From assembly GCA_029834535.1 (NCBI GenBank), contig JAQMWT010000330.1, positions 496,001-560,000 on the forward strand: a stretch of DNA of 64,000 bases, read 5' to 3'. Below the pieces are notes generated by a model that saw only the letters and a list, made by a program, of their open reading frames with translations, had not been told where the DNA came from and did no database searches. The DNA comes from Chrysophaeum taylorii (taxonomy: Eukaryota; Sar; Pelagophyceae; Pelagomonadales; Pelagomonadaceae). Below, one piece after another: positions 34,219 through 44,806 of the stretch. The position numbers and the translations under genes are program-made. Numbering within the stretch: position 1 is the stretch's first letter; every line of letters begins with the position of its first letter.

Positions 34219-37200
34219 ATGTGGAAGGCGAAGGAGGCCCTGGAGGTGGTGGACGCGTCGCTGGACGCCGTGAGTGCTGTCGCGAGGGAGGGAAGGTCGT
34301 GGCGGCGACGCGAGCTGTGGGAGTTCATGGACGTGGACGAGTCGGGGGGGCGTCGGCTGTTCAAGAAGGGGATGGTTGGGGAGTGCGTGACCGTGGAACG
34401 GATTTTGAAGGGCTCCAAGTTCGTGGAGGAGGAGGAGGAGGAGATGAGGTGTGAGCCGCCACGGCCCCCCCTCGAGGCCGATTTCTTCGAGGAATCGTTC
34501 GACGCGAAACGGCGCGTCCTCGAAGAAGCGCCGGAGACGGAGACGGAAGAGTGGTGTTCGGCGAGCATTAGCGATAGGGACGTCGCTTCAGACGTTGTCC
34601 AGGCGCAGCTGGTGAAGGCGCTCAAGGAGAACGCGGGGCACATAATGCGCGGCATGGCCCACGTGCGCGGGGTCGAGCTGAATTTGTCGCACGCGAGCGT
34701 GCAGACGGCGAACGCTCGAAGGAAGCTCGCGTTGGCCCGGCGCGACACGGTCGTCGACGTGCTAGCCCTCCTCCAGCTGCGGCGGCGGCGGCTCCGCGCG
34801 GCGGCCGTGGCCGACGTGGCCCTCGCCGCGCGGAAGGCCGTCGAGCGCAGGGAAGCGGCGAGGCAGGCTGCTCTGGACGGCGATTACGAGCTCGCGGTCG
34901 GGCTGGCCCTCGACGCTCTCGACGCGCTCGAGTCGGAACCCGTTTGCCGACTCGCCGCCCTCGCCGACGCGCGCCGCGACCTCGCCGAGCGCCGCGTCCC
35001 GGCCCTCGGTATTTCGCTCGACGAAGAACTCTGGCGGCTCATGGACGAGGACCGGGTCGAGGTTCCGCGGCTGGCCAAGCTGTGTCGCGCGGCCGCCGCG
35101 CTCGACGAGGGTTTCGTGGCGCGGCCAGATCCGTCCGCAGCGGTGGCCGACCTCGCCGACGACTACTACGCGGGGCCGGCCCGAAGGCCAAGGCTCTTTG
35201 GGGTGCCCCCGGGCCTCCGCGGCTTTGGGAGCCGCGTCGGCGCCTACGCGTGCTTCCGCCTCGCGCGCGTCGCCGCCGAGGTGTTGGTCGACGCCGACGC
35301 GGGCGACCGAGACCGCGTCGTCGACGCGCTCGCGCGATCGCGCGACGACCCCTCGCACAAACTGGACGTTTTTGCCGGGACGACCGCGCGCCTCGAGGCG
35401 CCGACCTTTGCCATCGACATGCTCAAGCTCTGCGCCGCGGCCGTTCGTTCTCTCGACGCGGTCGCGACCGCGCGAAGGTGGCACGACGAGATAGAGGTCC
35501 CGACCTTTGACGACGACGCCGACGACGACGACGAAGAGGACGAGGACGCCTCGCCCTCCTCCCCGCGGCGCGCGCGCCGCAAGACTCTCGTGCTTCGCGA
35601 TTTGGCCACGCGCGCGGCCCTGGCCGCCAGCGCGGACGCGACGTGGCGGGTCGCGTCTCGCGTGCTCGTCGCGGGTCTCCGGTGCGCGTCGTCGCTCCCG
35701 CGCCTCGAGGACCTCGTCGTCGCCCAGTGTGCTGTCGCCTGCGTGCGCGGTTTCGCGAGAGCTGTTGTTTCGGAGGGGGCCGACCACGCCCCGGGGGCCC
35801 TCCGCGAGGTCGGTCGGGCTTACCTGCGCGCGACGCGAGCCAACGCGACTAGCGTCCTCGATTCGATGCTCGAATGCGAGCCGTGGTGCGCGGTCCGCGT
35901 CGACGACGACGCCGAGGACGCCGAGGACCCTTTCGCAGACCCACAAATCTGCCGCGCGGCAGCCCGCCGCCTCGAGCGCCTCGTCGCGACCGACCTGTCG
36001 CGCGTCGCGCGCGACCGCGTTTCCGACCTCGCCTCGCTCTGCGCCTCTATCCGCGCTCGCCTCGACCCCGGCCACCCCCTCGAACGCCGCCTCGCTCTCG
36101 ACGGCAGCGTCGATACTTCTGCTGCTGCTGCTGCTGCTGAGATGAGTACTTTCCTCGACGCGCGCGCCGACGCGGCCCTCGCCGCCATATTTTCGCCGCC
36201 CGAACCCGCCTCGCCGCCGCGCAAGGCGACGAGTGCTTTTGGCGTCGTCACGCAGGCCGCGTACAACGGGCTCTGGCGCGCGACCACAAAGTTCGCGCAG
36301 ATCGCGCTCCTGGTCGAGGGCGCCGAAGACGACGTCGTCGACGCGAGCTTGGATATCTGCGACTCGTACGCCCGAACCCTCGCTTCGACCTTCGTCCCCG
36401 CGCGAATTCTGAGAGCTTACGCGCGCGGTAGCGGCGATGCGGTCCTCGCGTGCGACGTCGCGACGGCGGGATCCCTCGCGCGCCTCGCGGCGCGCATCGC
36501 GGTTCTTTCGAATAATCGCGCTGAAGACACCCGCGACCTCGACGAAAACGAGTGGCGCCGAGAAGCGACGCGACGGGTCGTGGCCGCCGAGTCCCTCGAC
36601 TTTGCCGCGAAAAGGACGCGCGCCGCCCTCGGTGCCGCCTTAGACCGCGCGACACCCGGCAGGCGCTCGGCGGCGCGACGCCGGTGTGCCGAGGCCGTCG
36701 ACGCCGCCGCACAGCTCCGGGGTCTCGTCTACCGCGCGCTCGGACCCGAGCTCGCCGGCGCGAACGCGATCGTCTCGGCGATTTCCGCCATACCCCACGT
36801 CTGGGCCGCAGCGACTATCCAGGAGGAAAACAACTCCTACGTCCACGACGCCGCGACCCGTTTCCAAGCCCTCTGGGCCACCCTCGCCCGCGCCGATCTT
36901 CCCGGCGGCGATTCCTCGACGACGACGAGAGAAATTTTGTGGACCGAGACCGTCCAGGCCGCCTTCGAGGCCCTCGTCGACGGCTTCGCCGCCGTTTCGC
37001 ACTGCTCCACCGAGGGACGTGCCATCATGTCCATGGACCTCCAGGTTCTCCAGTTCAGCCTCGACAAAATTCACCGCGCGCGCCCTTCGAGAGGGGCCGT
37101 CTACGCCGACGCCTACATCAAGGCCTTCTACTTTGCCGACGACGACCTCCACGCCTGGATCTCCCAGAATCGAGACAGCTACAAGCCAGCGCACCTCGCC

Positions 37201-37422
37201 GCCCTCGCGCACGCAAAGTTTGGCGCCGCACACCCCTACACCATCGCCAATGCAACTGCTTTCGCCGCCGCCGCCGCCGCCGCCGGAAACCCCGCCGACG
37301 CCCCCGCCTCCTCGAATGCCGCTAAGCCCGGTACCGGGGCTGCCGCCAGGAAAAAGGCCACCCAGCACCTCCGCGGCATGCTCCACCGCGCCCTCCAGCA
37401 GCAGCCGCCGCAACCTCCTTAG
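34219..37422 (+). CDS. VPS50: Syndetin / VPS50-like subunit of the EARP tethering complex
   Basis: A long intronless frame; the first suitable ATG is 34219 (MWKAKEALEVVDASLDAVSA), giving 1,067 residues; the open frame upstream starts with GTG. The N-terminal region has the VPS50/VPS54-type helical segment VVQAQLVKALKENAGHIMRG followed by VELNLSHASVQTANARRKLA. The C-terminal domain carries the syndetin signature: STEGRAIMSMDLQVLQFSLD, then DAYIKAFYFADDDLHAWISQ. EARP is the endosomal variant of the GARP tether and works with VPS51-53 in recycling. Acidic inserts (DDDADDDDEEDEDA) separate helical rods. Composition is extremely GC-rich, with Ala and Arg above the family norm. The assignment rests on the two end domains. 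Confidence 0.85.
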   Translation: MWKAKEALEVVDASLDAVSAVAREGRSWRRRELWEFMDVDESGGRRLFKKGMVGECVTVERILKGSKFVEEEEEEMRCEPPRPPLEADFFEESFDAKRRVLEEAPETETEEWCSASISDRDVASDVVQAQLVKALKENAGHIMRGMAHVRGVELNLSHASVQTANARRKLALARRDTVVDVLALLQLRRRRLRAAAVADVALAARKAVERREAARQAALDGDYELAVGLALDALDALESEPVCRLAALADARRDLAERRVPALGISLDEELWRLMDEDRVEVPRLAKLCRAAAALDEGFVARPDPSAAVADLADDYYAGPARRPRLFGVPPGLRGFGSRVGAYACFRLARVAAEVLVDADAGDRDRVVDALARSRDDPSHKLDVFAGTTARLEAPTFAIDMLKLCAAAVRSLDAVATARRWHDEIEVPTFDDDADDDDEEDEDASPSSPRRARRKTLVLRDLATRAALAASADATWRVASRVLVAGLRCASSLPRLEDLVVAQCAVACVRGFARAVVSEGADHAPGALREVGRAYLRATRANATSVLDSMLECEPWCAVRVDDDAEDAEDPFADPQICRAAARRLERLVATDLSRVARDRVSDLASLCASIRARLDPGHPLERRLALDGSVDTSAAAAAAEMSTFLDARADAALAAIFSPPEPASPPRKATSAFGVVTQAAYNGLWRATTKFAQIALLVEGAEDDVVDASLDICDSYARTLASTFVPARILRAYARGSGDAVLACDVATAGSLARLAARIAVLSNNRAEDTRDLDENEWRREATRRVVAAESLDFAAKRTRAALGAALDRATPGRRSAARRRCAEAVDAAAQLRGLVYRALGPELAGANAIVSAISAIPHVWAAATIQEENNSYVHDAATRFQALWATLARADLPGGDSSTTTREILWTETVQAAFEALVDGFAAVSHCSTEGRAIMSMDLQVLQFSLDKIHRARPSRGAVYADAYIKAFYFADDDLHAWISQNRDSYKPAHLAALAHAKFGAAHPYTIANATAFAAAAAAAGNPADAPASSNAAKPGTGAAARKKATQHLRGMLHRALQQQPPQPP

Positions 37423-37849
37423 CTTATGTCAGGTGTCGGAGTGAGTCGTCGGTGGTGGGTTATCATCCATGGGGGCCCGCGTCGTGCATACGCGCCCTGG
37501 CGCCAAGGACACGTGCGCGAGTATGGAGTGCACATCTCAGCCCAGCCGCGGAAGCGAAGAGTCGGGCGGCCACGAGCTGATGAAGGTGGGAGAGAAGGGG
37601 GGATCCCACGATGACGCCACGACCAGCATCGTCGGTCGGAAGCGTGGCTACCAGTCGCCACCAGAGGCCCGAGATGCTTCGCGCCGAGAGGTGAATGCAC
37701 GTTGGAGCGAGGAGTTTCGGAGCGGCGGGGTGTCGGAGCGGCGGGATGCGCGAGAACGCCTATGGAGGCGAACTTTTGGCGAGAGGACCGTCGACGAGCT
37801 GGACGTTCGTTGTCGGGGTCACCAGAGCGAGCACCGCCGTGGGAAGTTA
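37423..37849. other. Intergenic stretch next to a retroelement remnant
   Basis: Several frames are open on both strands but none is recognisable. It is likely the 3' side of the reverse-transcriptase remnant to the right. Confidence 0.4.
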
Positions 37850-39060
37850 GCGTCGCGCGGGGGTCTTTTCCTCTCCTATGCATCCTCGAGAGCCCGCGTC
37901 GGGCGGCAGCCGGAGACGACAAGAAGGGCCGGAGGCGCAGTGCAAACGAATGCGGCGGGGTTGAGGTCGGCACAGGAGCCCACACCCCCCTTTCCGCGCC
38001 GGAAGACGGAGACGTTGGTTGCCGATGTCGTCAGTCTGAAATGCCCGAAGCGGCTCTGCTCCGAGGGCGGTGACGACTACGAAGTTGAGAAGGGCGGCGT
38101 TGAAGCGGCGGAGCGCGACCAAGGCAGTAGCGGGGTAGCAGTGCCGTGCGAAGTAGTCCATGTGCGGAGTATTATTAGAGGAAGATGTTCTAGACCGTAT
38201 TAAGTGCGACAACATTGTTCATGCAGTTTGATCGTCAACCCCGCGTTGCAAAGAAGAGACAACATACGATTCCCAGGGGACACGATGGGCATGCCACAGG
38301 CAACGAGGCCGTCGGCATTAACAGGGATGCCTGCAAGGGTGCGAGTGCCATCCGGCACATCTTGGATGATGATGTCGTAAGCGTCGGGGTGGTCATGCGC
38401 GAGACGCACGTCTAGCGCCGGGCAGAACGCCGCGCGCCTGTTCCAAGCCTGCGGAGCTCCACGCCGCTAACTTGTTAGATGTCAAGGGCGTACTGCAGGA
38501 GAGCGTCGACAATTTGAACAGGGGAACCGAAGATGACGCCGTCGCCCGTGCCAAAACGTGCGTAGCCGCCACACGCGCGCAGGCGGGCATCGAGGGCCTG
38601 AGTGGCGTCATGTGTCGAGTAGGCAAACGAAAAAAAATAGATCGCCTTGCTGGCTCTGCCCACTTGAGATTCGAAGGGGGCGCGAGCCAGACCCAGTCCG
38701 GCCGTAGACCACCACCCATGACACGCCGCCTGAAGTTGCTCGAACATGAAGTAAGACCCACGGCTTAATTGCACTGGCGTGGTGGGCAAGCTTACCCAAG
38801 AACGTTCGTCGCCGCGTGAGCTCGTTGAAGGTACGAACGTTGTCCAAGAGAAGACGTGCGAGGCGATACATGGGGCAGCCGCAGGATGGATGATACTTCG
38901 TTGCCAGTATGACGCGTGCGAGAGCCAACTATAGATGTCAGCGCGGGAGGAATGGGCGGCTGCGCGGTGAGCGTCAGCGCGGGTAGCGGCGGCGGCAGCA
39001 GCCTGTACAGCGTCGAGGTAGACTGGCGACATAGATGCTGGATGCCCTCAATTTAGTCAT
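37850..39060 (-). mobile_element. Reverse-transcriptase remnant, probably from a non-LTR retrotransposon
   Basis: Minus-strand frames carry pieces of a polymerase domain in the expected order. At 39,032-38,475 there is FSFAYSTHDATQALDARLR followed by FGTGDGVIFGSPVQIVDAL, which resemble the palm region. GIPVNADGLVACGMPIVSP at 38,409-38,200 resembles the thumb, and FNAALLNFVVVTALGAEPL with RLPARKGGCGLL at 38,215-37,847 resembles the block after it. The pieces are in several frames, so the copy is broken in a few places and looks old. The family is guessed; no termini were found. Confidence 0.55.
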
Positions 39061-39203
39061 TGAACCACCACGTCATATAATGAAGTACTTCTTCGGGTGC
39101 CGTTCAAGACGTCTTCTTTCACCTCGGGCAGTTTGCCCGAAGCCTTTCCCCAGACGGCGGTTACGCCTTTTGAAGAAGGTTGCCAGGTAAACGAGTGACT
39201 GCC

Positions 39204-41776
39204 ATGTTGATGACGGCGGACGACTTGGGTGGCGGCGGCGGCGACTCGGCCAATAGTGTGGCGTCGAAGGTCGACGATCTCGAGATCGACGACTTGACGC
39301 TGGCCGAAGCGAAGGAGAGCGCCCGGGGCGGCCGCCACAGGGTCGATCCCCGGCCGGCGTCGGCGCACCGTCGGAAGGAGGGCCGCAAAATCATGGTGCC
39401 GCCCTCGACGGCGCCGCCCGGCCACGACGACATCACTACCGCCGCCGCCAAGGCAGCACCTTTCGATAAAAACGACGACCAAAAGCGTGACGACTCGGGC
39501 AACTACGGGATGTCTGGCGCGTTGCCCGAGTCGACGCAGAGCCGAGCGCGCGCCCTCGCGCGGCAGCGCGAAATCCAGATGAGAAAGCGCCAGCAGTCCA
39601 TGCAGTCTGCCGCGATGATGCGCGGTGCGAGCGGTATGCTACCAAATGGGCAGTTCACGCCGGGCGTCGCCCAGTTCTCGGCCCCTCGGGCCGTCGACGA
39701 CGATCCGTATGGACCCTTTGGGGACCGGGGGGACGCCTGGCGCCCGGCACTCGCGTCGGCCTCGATGGCTGGTCCCCACGCTGCACGCGACCCCGAAAAC
39801 TACGGCGCAACGCACTTGGCCGACGCCCGCGCGACAACCCAACGCCTCCGGCAGCCGGCCGAGAGCCGCCCGCAAACGGCGAGCTCTGTCTACTCGGACG
39901 ACCCGCAGCGCTACGACCGCCAGCTCACCTCCCGGAGCCCACCGACCCGCGATACCCCAGACGCCGACTACCGCAGTCCGCAGTCACTCAGGTCCTCGGG
40001 CCACTCGCCCTACCGCGCCCATCCCGAAGAGCGATGGTCGTCTTCGGACTATCGCCGCGAATCCGACGCGCGACAGCAACAGCCACCACCCCAAAGGGGT
40101 CCCGACGACGAGTATTATCGGCGCCAGCGTTCCGACCGCGACGGCGCCGAATCGTGGCGCCGCGACGACGACGTTGAACAATCCGGCCGTCGCCGTCGCC
40201 GAGAAGATGATCCTGACCCACCTCGCCGCCGCGACGATAACGCCGACCGACGGGCCGACGCGCGCCGCGACTACGACGACGACCGCCGAAGAAGAGGTGG
40301 TCGTGCCTACCGTAGTGGCAACGACGACAACGACGACGACGACGGCTACCGCGACGACAGGCGTCGCGACGACAGATATCGCGACGACAGGCGTCGCGAC
40401 GACGACGAATATCGCGACGACCGGCGTCGCGACAGGCGTCACGACGACGACGAATATCGCGACGACCGGCGTCGCGACGACGAATATCGCGACGACAGAC
40501 GTCGCGACGACATACGCCGAGACGGCTACGACGAACGCCGACCGCGCCGCGACGGAAGGCGCGGCGACGACGACGAGTTTCACGACGGCGATCGCCGCGC
40601 GAGTCGCGACGACGACGACGAGTATCACGACGACGATCGCCGCGCGCGTCGCGACGACGACGAGCATCACGACGACGATCGCCGCGCGCGTCGCGACGAC
40701 GACGACTACGACGAGTACCCGCGCGAGACCTATCGGAGCTACTCGTCTCGGGGCGACGACCCGGACCGCAGAGACTGGCAGCGCAGGAGCGACGAAGAAC
40801 CGAGTCGCGAGCCGACCCGGTCGAACCGGGACGACGACGATTACGAGCCGCCACCGCGCCCGGAGGAACGCGAGGCCGCCGACGGGGCGGCAGCAGCAAA
40901 GTCCAAAGCTGAGCCGCCGCCGCCCGAGTTCGACATCACGGCGCTCCCGCTTCACAACATGCGCAAGTTTCTCACCGAGCCGTGCCCGCGCGCCGCTGGC
41001 ATCGTCCAATGCTACATCAAGCGTAACCGATCGGGCACCAACAAGCTCTTTCCCGAGTACACCGTCTACATGAAAGAGGGCGACCGGTTCCTCATGTGCT
41101 CCAAGAAGCGGCCGAACAACAAGACGTCCAACTACCTCATCTCCATGGGTGCGTACGTAGACGTAGGTCGTGGTGATTGATGCCAACAGGCGAGAACGAC
41201 CTCAAGCGCAACTCGCCTAACTACATCGGAAAGCTGCGGGCCAACTTTGCCGGGACCGAGTTCCAAATATTTGACGCCGGCTGGAACCCAAAGAGCTTCG
41301 AGCCAGACCTCGAAGACGAGGGCGCGCAAATGCGCAACGAACTCGGTGCCGTCATCTACACGTCCAACGTCCTCGGGTCGCGCGGTCCTCGAAAAATGCA
41401 GGTCGCCATCCCAAAAATTGAGGACGTTGTCGTCAAGGACGACGCCAAGCCCTCGCAGCAACCCGCGCGCGGCGTCACCGACATTCTCACGAAAATGAAG
41501 GCCCACGACTACGCGAGCCTCATCTACATGATCAACAAACCCCCGCGTTGGAACGAGCAGGTTGGTGCCTACGTCCTCAACTTCAACGGCCGCGTTACCA
41601 TGGCCTCGGTCAAGAACTTCCAGCTCGTGCAGCCCGAGGAACAAGAGTCAATTTTCCTCCAGTTCGGCCGCGTCGGTAAGGACGAGTTTACGATGGACTT
41701 TCAGTGGCCCATGACCCCCTTCGCCGCCTTCGCGATCACGCTTTCCTCCTTTGACTCGAAGATCGCCTGCGAGTGA
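39204..41776 (+). CDS. Tubby-like protein (TULP) with Arg/Asp-rich low-complexity region
   Basis: Exons 39204-41148 and 41190-41776 join across a 41-bp intron to give 844 residues. The ATG at 39204 is preferred over an upstream TTG. Residues about 575-844 are a tubby domain: FDITALPLHNMRKFLTEPCP, VQCYIKRNRSG, NYLISMGENDLKRNSPNYIG across the splice, VIYTSNVLGSRGPRKMQVAI, and the C-terminal FGRVGKDEFTMDFQWPMTPF then FDSKIACE. Tubby domains bind PI(4,5)P2 and help deliver cargo to cilia or plasma membrane. Residues about 340-530 are a degenerate YRDDRRRDD repeat, disordered and unusual for the family. An upstream exon cannot be excluded. Confidence 0.9.
41149..41189 (+). other. 41-bp GT-AG intron in the tubby-like gene
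   Basis: GTGCGTACG at 41149 and CCAACAG ending at 41189. The splice restores the conserved tubby-domain block NYLISM|GENDLK. Without it the frame stops nine codons later. Confidence 0.85.
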
Positions 41777-42053
41777 TTGAGTGACTGAGTGAGTGAGTGA
41801 GTGCCCGACCAAATGTTCTCTCTCGAGATGTGAGCGGTGGTGGGTGGTAGTATACGTAGTAATAATGTAACAACAAAACGAGAACCGCCACATAGGAGGA
41901 CTGGGGCTGCACGCTTATTAGAGCAACAGCTAGTATGTCGCACCAACAACAACAACAACAACAACAACAAGAACAAGAACGAGGTCGTTGAGCCATAACA
42001 CCGACGCAATGATGATGATGACGACGATGATGATGCTGCTGCTTAAAACTAAC

Positions 42054-43367
42054 TTACCACGCCATGAGGCGGCTGGTGGCTTCGAGCTGGAGACAGAGCT
42101 CGAAACAGGCCCGTTCTAGGCTCTCGATGAGGTCGAGCTGCTGCCTGATGGTGGTATCGTTGTCGCGCATCTTCTGGAGGAGGTGATCGATCGAGCGCTT
42201 GAGGCGGTCGATTTCTGCCGTCTCGGCGTCGACGTTCCTGAGCTCGCGCTCGTAGGTGGCGAGATTGGTGTCGTACTTGGCGCGGAGAGACTCGGGAACG
42301 CGGTCCTCAACTCCAAGTCTCGTCCCGAGCTCGCGCATCAAGCCGACCGGACCTCCGACGGCTCCTATTTTCCGGAGGAATACGTCTTTCCACTCGGAAA
42401 ATGTCTCGAGGACCTCCTGAATCACGACATTCAAGAGGTCGCGCTTCTCGTTGGCCTTTTGTTCGCTGGTGTCGAGCTCGGCGCGCAGGCGCGCAGCCTC
42501 GAGTTCTCGTCGCTCGTTCTCGGCGCGCAATTCTTCCGCGAGTCGACGCGCCGAGTCGGTCCCCGAGCGGACAGAACTCGCGCGGTCCTCGAGGTGCTGC
42601 AGGTCGGCGGGCGTTGTCGCATCGTCGTATGCCGCAAAAACCTCGGATATCTCTGAAGACGCGGCTCCAACCTGCTCGCGAAGCGATTCGGATCGCTTTT
42701 CTATTTCCTCGACGCCGCGCGACGTCTCCGGCTCGCTCCGTTGGACTTCGCGGATATGTGCGGAAGCCCCCGAATCCATCGTCATGCGCGCGGCGTGCCA
42801 GTCTTGCTTCGCCTCCTGCTCGCGCATCTTTTCGACCTCGGACCGAGAGTCCGCCGCCGAGAGTCGCTTCGCGGTCAACTTGACGTAGTACAGATTATCC
42901 TCCTTCACCAACTCGCTCAACGGCAGCATAAAAAAATGGTGGTCCTCGTCGCGATCCGCCAAAAACGTCTCGTCCTGCTCGAAGGTCTTCCACCGGTTCT
43001 CGAATCGGACCGCACAGTCGCTCACCACGATATCCGCGCGCCTCGCGTCGATCTCGTGACCGCACGCCTCGCACCGGAACTCGGCCAGACCCGACGGCTC
43101 GAGAAACGTCACGGTCGAGTCGTACCCGAAATTCATCGCCCCCTTGTGGTACGTCCGAACCTTGCGGCCGTTTTCCTTCGCCTCGTCGATCAGCACCTTG
43201 TGGCACGCGCGGCACCCGCACCGCTCCACGCATCCCCCGACACCCAAGTTCAGGCCCGGCTTGCACCACGACTCGATTCGCGGCTCGCGTTTCCCGAACG
43301 CCTCCCCGCGCAGCAGGCACGACACGGACGACCTGCTTCCTGCTTTTTGAGACGACGACGATAACAT
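42054..43367 (-). CDS. Zinc-binding N-domain plus coiled-coil protein, unknown function
   Basis: The ATG at 43367 (MLSSSSQKAGSRSSV) is chosen; the open frame upstream begins with TTG in AT-rich DNA. Residues about 37-110 contain Cys/His pairs: CKPGLNLGVGGCVERCGCRA, CHKV, then FRCEACGHEIDA, which would bind one or two zinc ions. The motif KPGLNLxG with later CxxC is shared by small zinc domains in several protist proteins, recognised loosely. Residues about 175-430 are a long predicted coiled coil, with a break at about 330 (FLRKIGAVGGPVG). It ends SRLMAW. No signal peptide is present. A cytoskeletal or centrosomal role would fit the shape, but this is only inference. Confidence 0.65.
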   Translation of the reverse strand: MLSSSSQKAGSRSSVSCLLRGEAFGKREPRIESWCKPGLNLGVGGCVERCGCRACHKVLIDEAKENGRKVRTYHKGAMNFGYDSTVTFLEPSGLAEFRCEACGHEIDARRADIVVSDCAVRFENRWKTFEQDETFLADRDEDHHFFMLPLSELVKEDNLYYVKLTAKRLSAADSRSEVEKMREQEAKQDWHAARMTMDSGASAHIREVQRSEPETSRGVEEIEKRSESLREQVGAASSEISEVFAAYDDATTPADLQHLEDRASSVRSGTDSARRLAEELRAENERRELEAARLRAELDTSEQKANEKRDLLNVVIQEVLETFSEWKDVFLRKIGAVGGPVGLMRELGTRLGVEDRVPESLRAKYDTNLATYERELRNVDAETAEIDRLKRSIDHLLQKMRDNDTTIRQQLDLIESLERACFELCLQLEATSRLMAW

Positions 43368-44279
43368 TTTTTCGAAAAATATTTTATTATAATAAGTGCG
43401 TTTTAGGGAAAATAAATCATCAGAATATTCGCGCTTACCCCAATCGCCAACGCCACCAAAATCGTACAAAGGAACAAAAAAAAATGTCAGAACACAGAAA
43501 ACCGGTTCGATTGTAGACGGAAGCTACCGCAGTCCATACATGACCCAACAAACAAACCGCGTGCCGTTCTAATTGTTGACTGCAACGGCTTTTGACGTCA
43601 GTCATACACTTACTTGGTGCCGGTCTGGCGGTGGTAGTTTTTAAACTACTAGCTGTGCTGTCGTCGACCCAAAAACAATCGATCGATCAGGTTCTATCGT
43701 CGAGCTCAATGTTGTTTGTGCCAACCACCCCGTTTGCGGGGGGCGACGAAAGTCGACCTTGAGAGACTTTTTGCTTCATCATTCAAGAGCGGAATGAGAG
43801 AGAGGAGCGCTATGCTCTCGCTAGTTGCGATGATGACATACCTCTTCTGTTCTCCTACGAGGATCCCCCCCCAGTCACTTAGGATTTATCGACCCGCACG
43901 CACCGTCGTCTTACATCACGGAACGCCGCCCACTTCGACTTCATGCGTAGGACAACTTTCGACTTCAACAACTATGACACTCTTACTTACTTACACTCGC
44001 TTATTCTTCACGATATTGTCATTCCATCATTATTTCATCAGTCACTACTGAACAAGTTGATGATCTGATCTCTCGTACAGTGTGAACGAACGACAAAATA
44101 GTTTATTCTCACACAGCCATGATGAGTCCAGTTCAACATCACCCCAAAAGTAGTTTATCTCTTTGTGGCAATTTCAACAATCCCCAAACGCGCAGTCCTC
44201 GAATAGGTCCGCCGTTACACGGACGGCTCCCTCCAACGGCTCGAAACGTTTTGACAACGAAGGGTAAGGGTCAGGAAGG
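43368..44279. other. Intergenic stretch, 0.9 kb
   Basis: AT-rich compared with the genes on either side; no recognisable reading frame. Short direct and palindromic words such as GATCGATC near 43,678-43,690 are present. It should include the promoters of the two flanking divergent genes. Confidence 0.5.
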
Positions 44280-44655
44280 ATGACTTCGAAGCCGACTGTG
44301 CTGGACCTCGAGAAGTACATCGACCAAGAAGTGAGCGTCAAGTTTCAGGGCGGGCGCGAAGTCCGGGGCATCCTCAAGGGCTTCGACCCGCTTGTGAACG
44401 TCGTACTCGACGAATGCGTGGAGACGCTAAGAGGTGGGACGGGCTTCTGGCGTCGTGTTATGATGTGTGTCTTAGATCCGAATGATGCCTACCGCCTCAC
44501 TGACAAGACGCGTCGATTAGGCTTGGTTGTCTGCCGCGGACTCCAGGTAAGCGAGAATCGCCAAGTTTTGAATCGCCTCGTAGGTGAGCCTGGTGTGTCC
44601 GAACGAGGGCCTCCAGGAGATCGAAAATCCGTTTGGACAGCAACCTCAAATATGA
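44280..44655 (+). CDS. LSM7: U6 snRNA-associated Sm-like protein LSm7
   Basis: Exons 44280-44433, 44476-44546 and 44584-44655 give a 98-residue protein. The Sm1 motif reads VLDLEKYIDQEVSVKFQGGR, then GILKGFDPLVNVVLDECVET. After the first splice DPNDAYRLTDKTRRLGLVVC follows, and after the second VSLVCPNEGLQEIENPFG, colinear with LSm7 of animals and plants. LSm7 is part of the LSm1-7 ring in mRNA decapping and the LSm2-8 ring on U6 snRNA. Introns are 42 and 37 bp. Both splices are required to keep the family match, so the exon model is well supported. The SGNH hydrolase starts 151 bp downstream on the same strand. Confidence 0.95.
44434..44475 (+). other. 42-bp GT-AG intron 1 of LSM7
   Basis: GTGGGACGG at 44434 to GTCTTAG at 44475; the splice makes CTA AGA G|AT CCG, reading LRDPNDAY as in the family. 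Unspliced, the frame stays open with 14 extra residues. Confidence 0.9.
44547..44583 (+). other. 37-bp GT-AG intron 2 of LSM7
   Basis: GTAAGCGAG at 44547 to CTCGTAG at 44583; it joins RGLQ to VSLVCPNEG. At 37 bp it is the shortest intron that can be placed here. Confidence 0.9.
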
Positions 44656-44806
44656 CGGACGCCCCCTCTGTCGCTTATTTCCAGCGCTCTTTCGTGTCGT
44701 GTCGGGCCGGTCGGAACGTTCGTAGTGGGGGGGGATTTGACGACGACGGGTTGGCCTCTCTCGTTGAGGGGAACCTTACTTACCCTTGAACCCTTGTGTG
44801 TAGCCA

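Noticed and set aside
34762-36075. 437-codon minus-strand ORF inside the VPS50-like gene
   Set aside because: Shadow frame due to high GC content; the sense frame has conserved syndetin ends.
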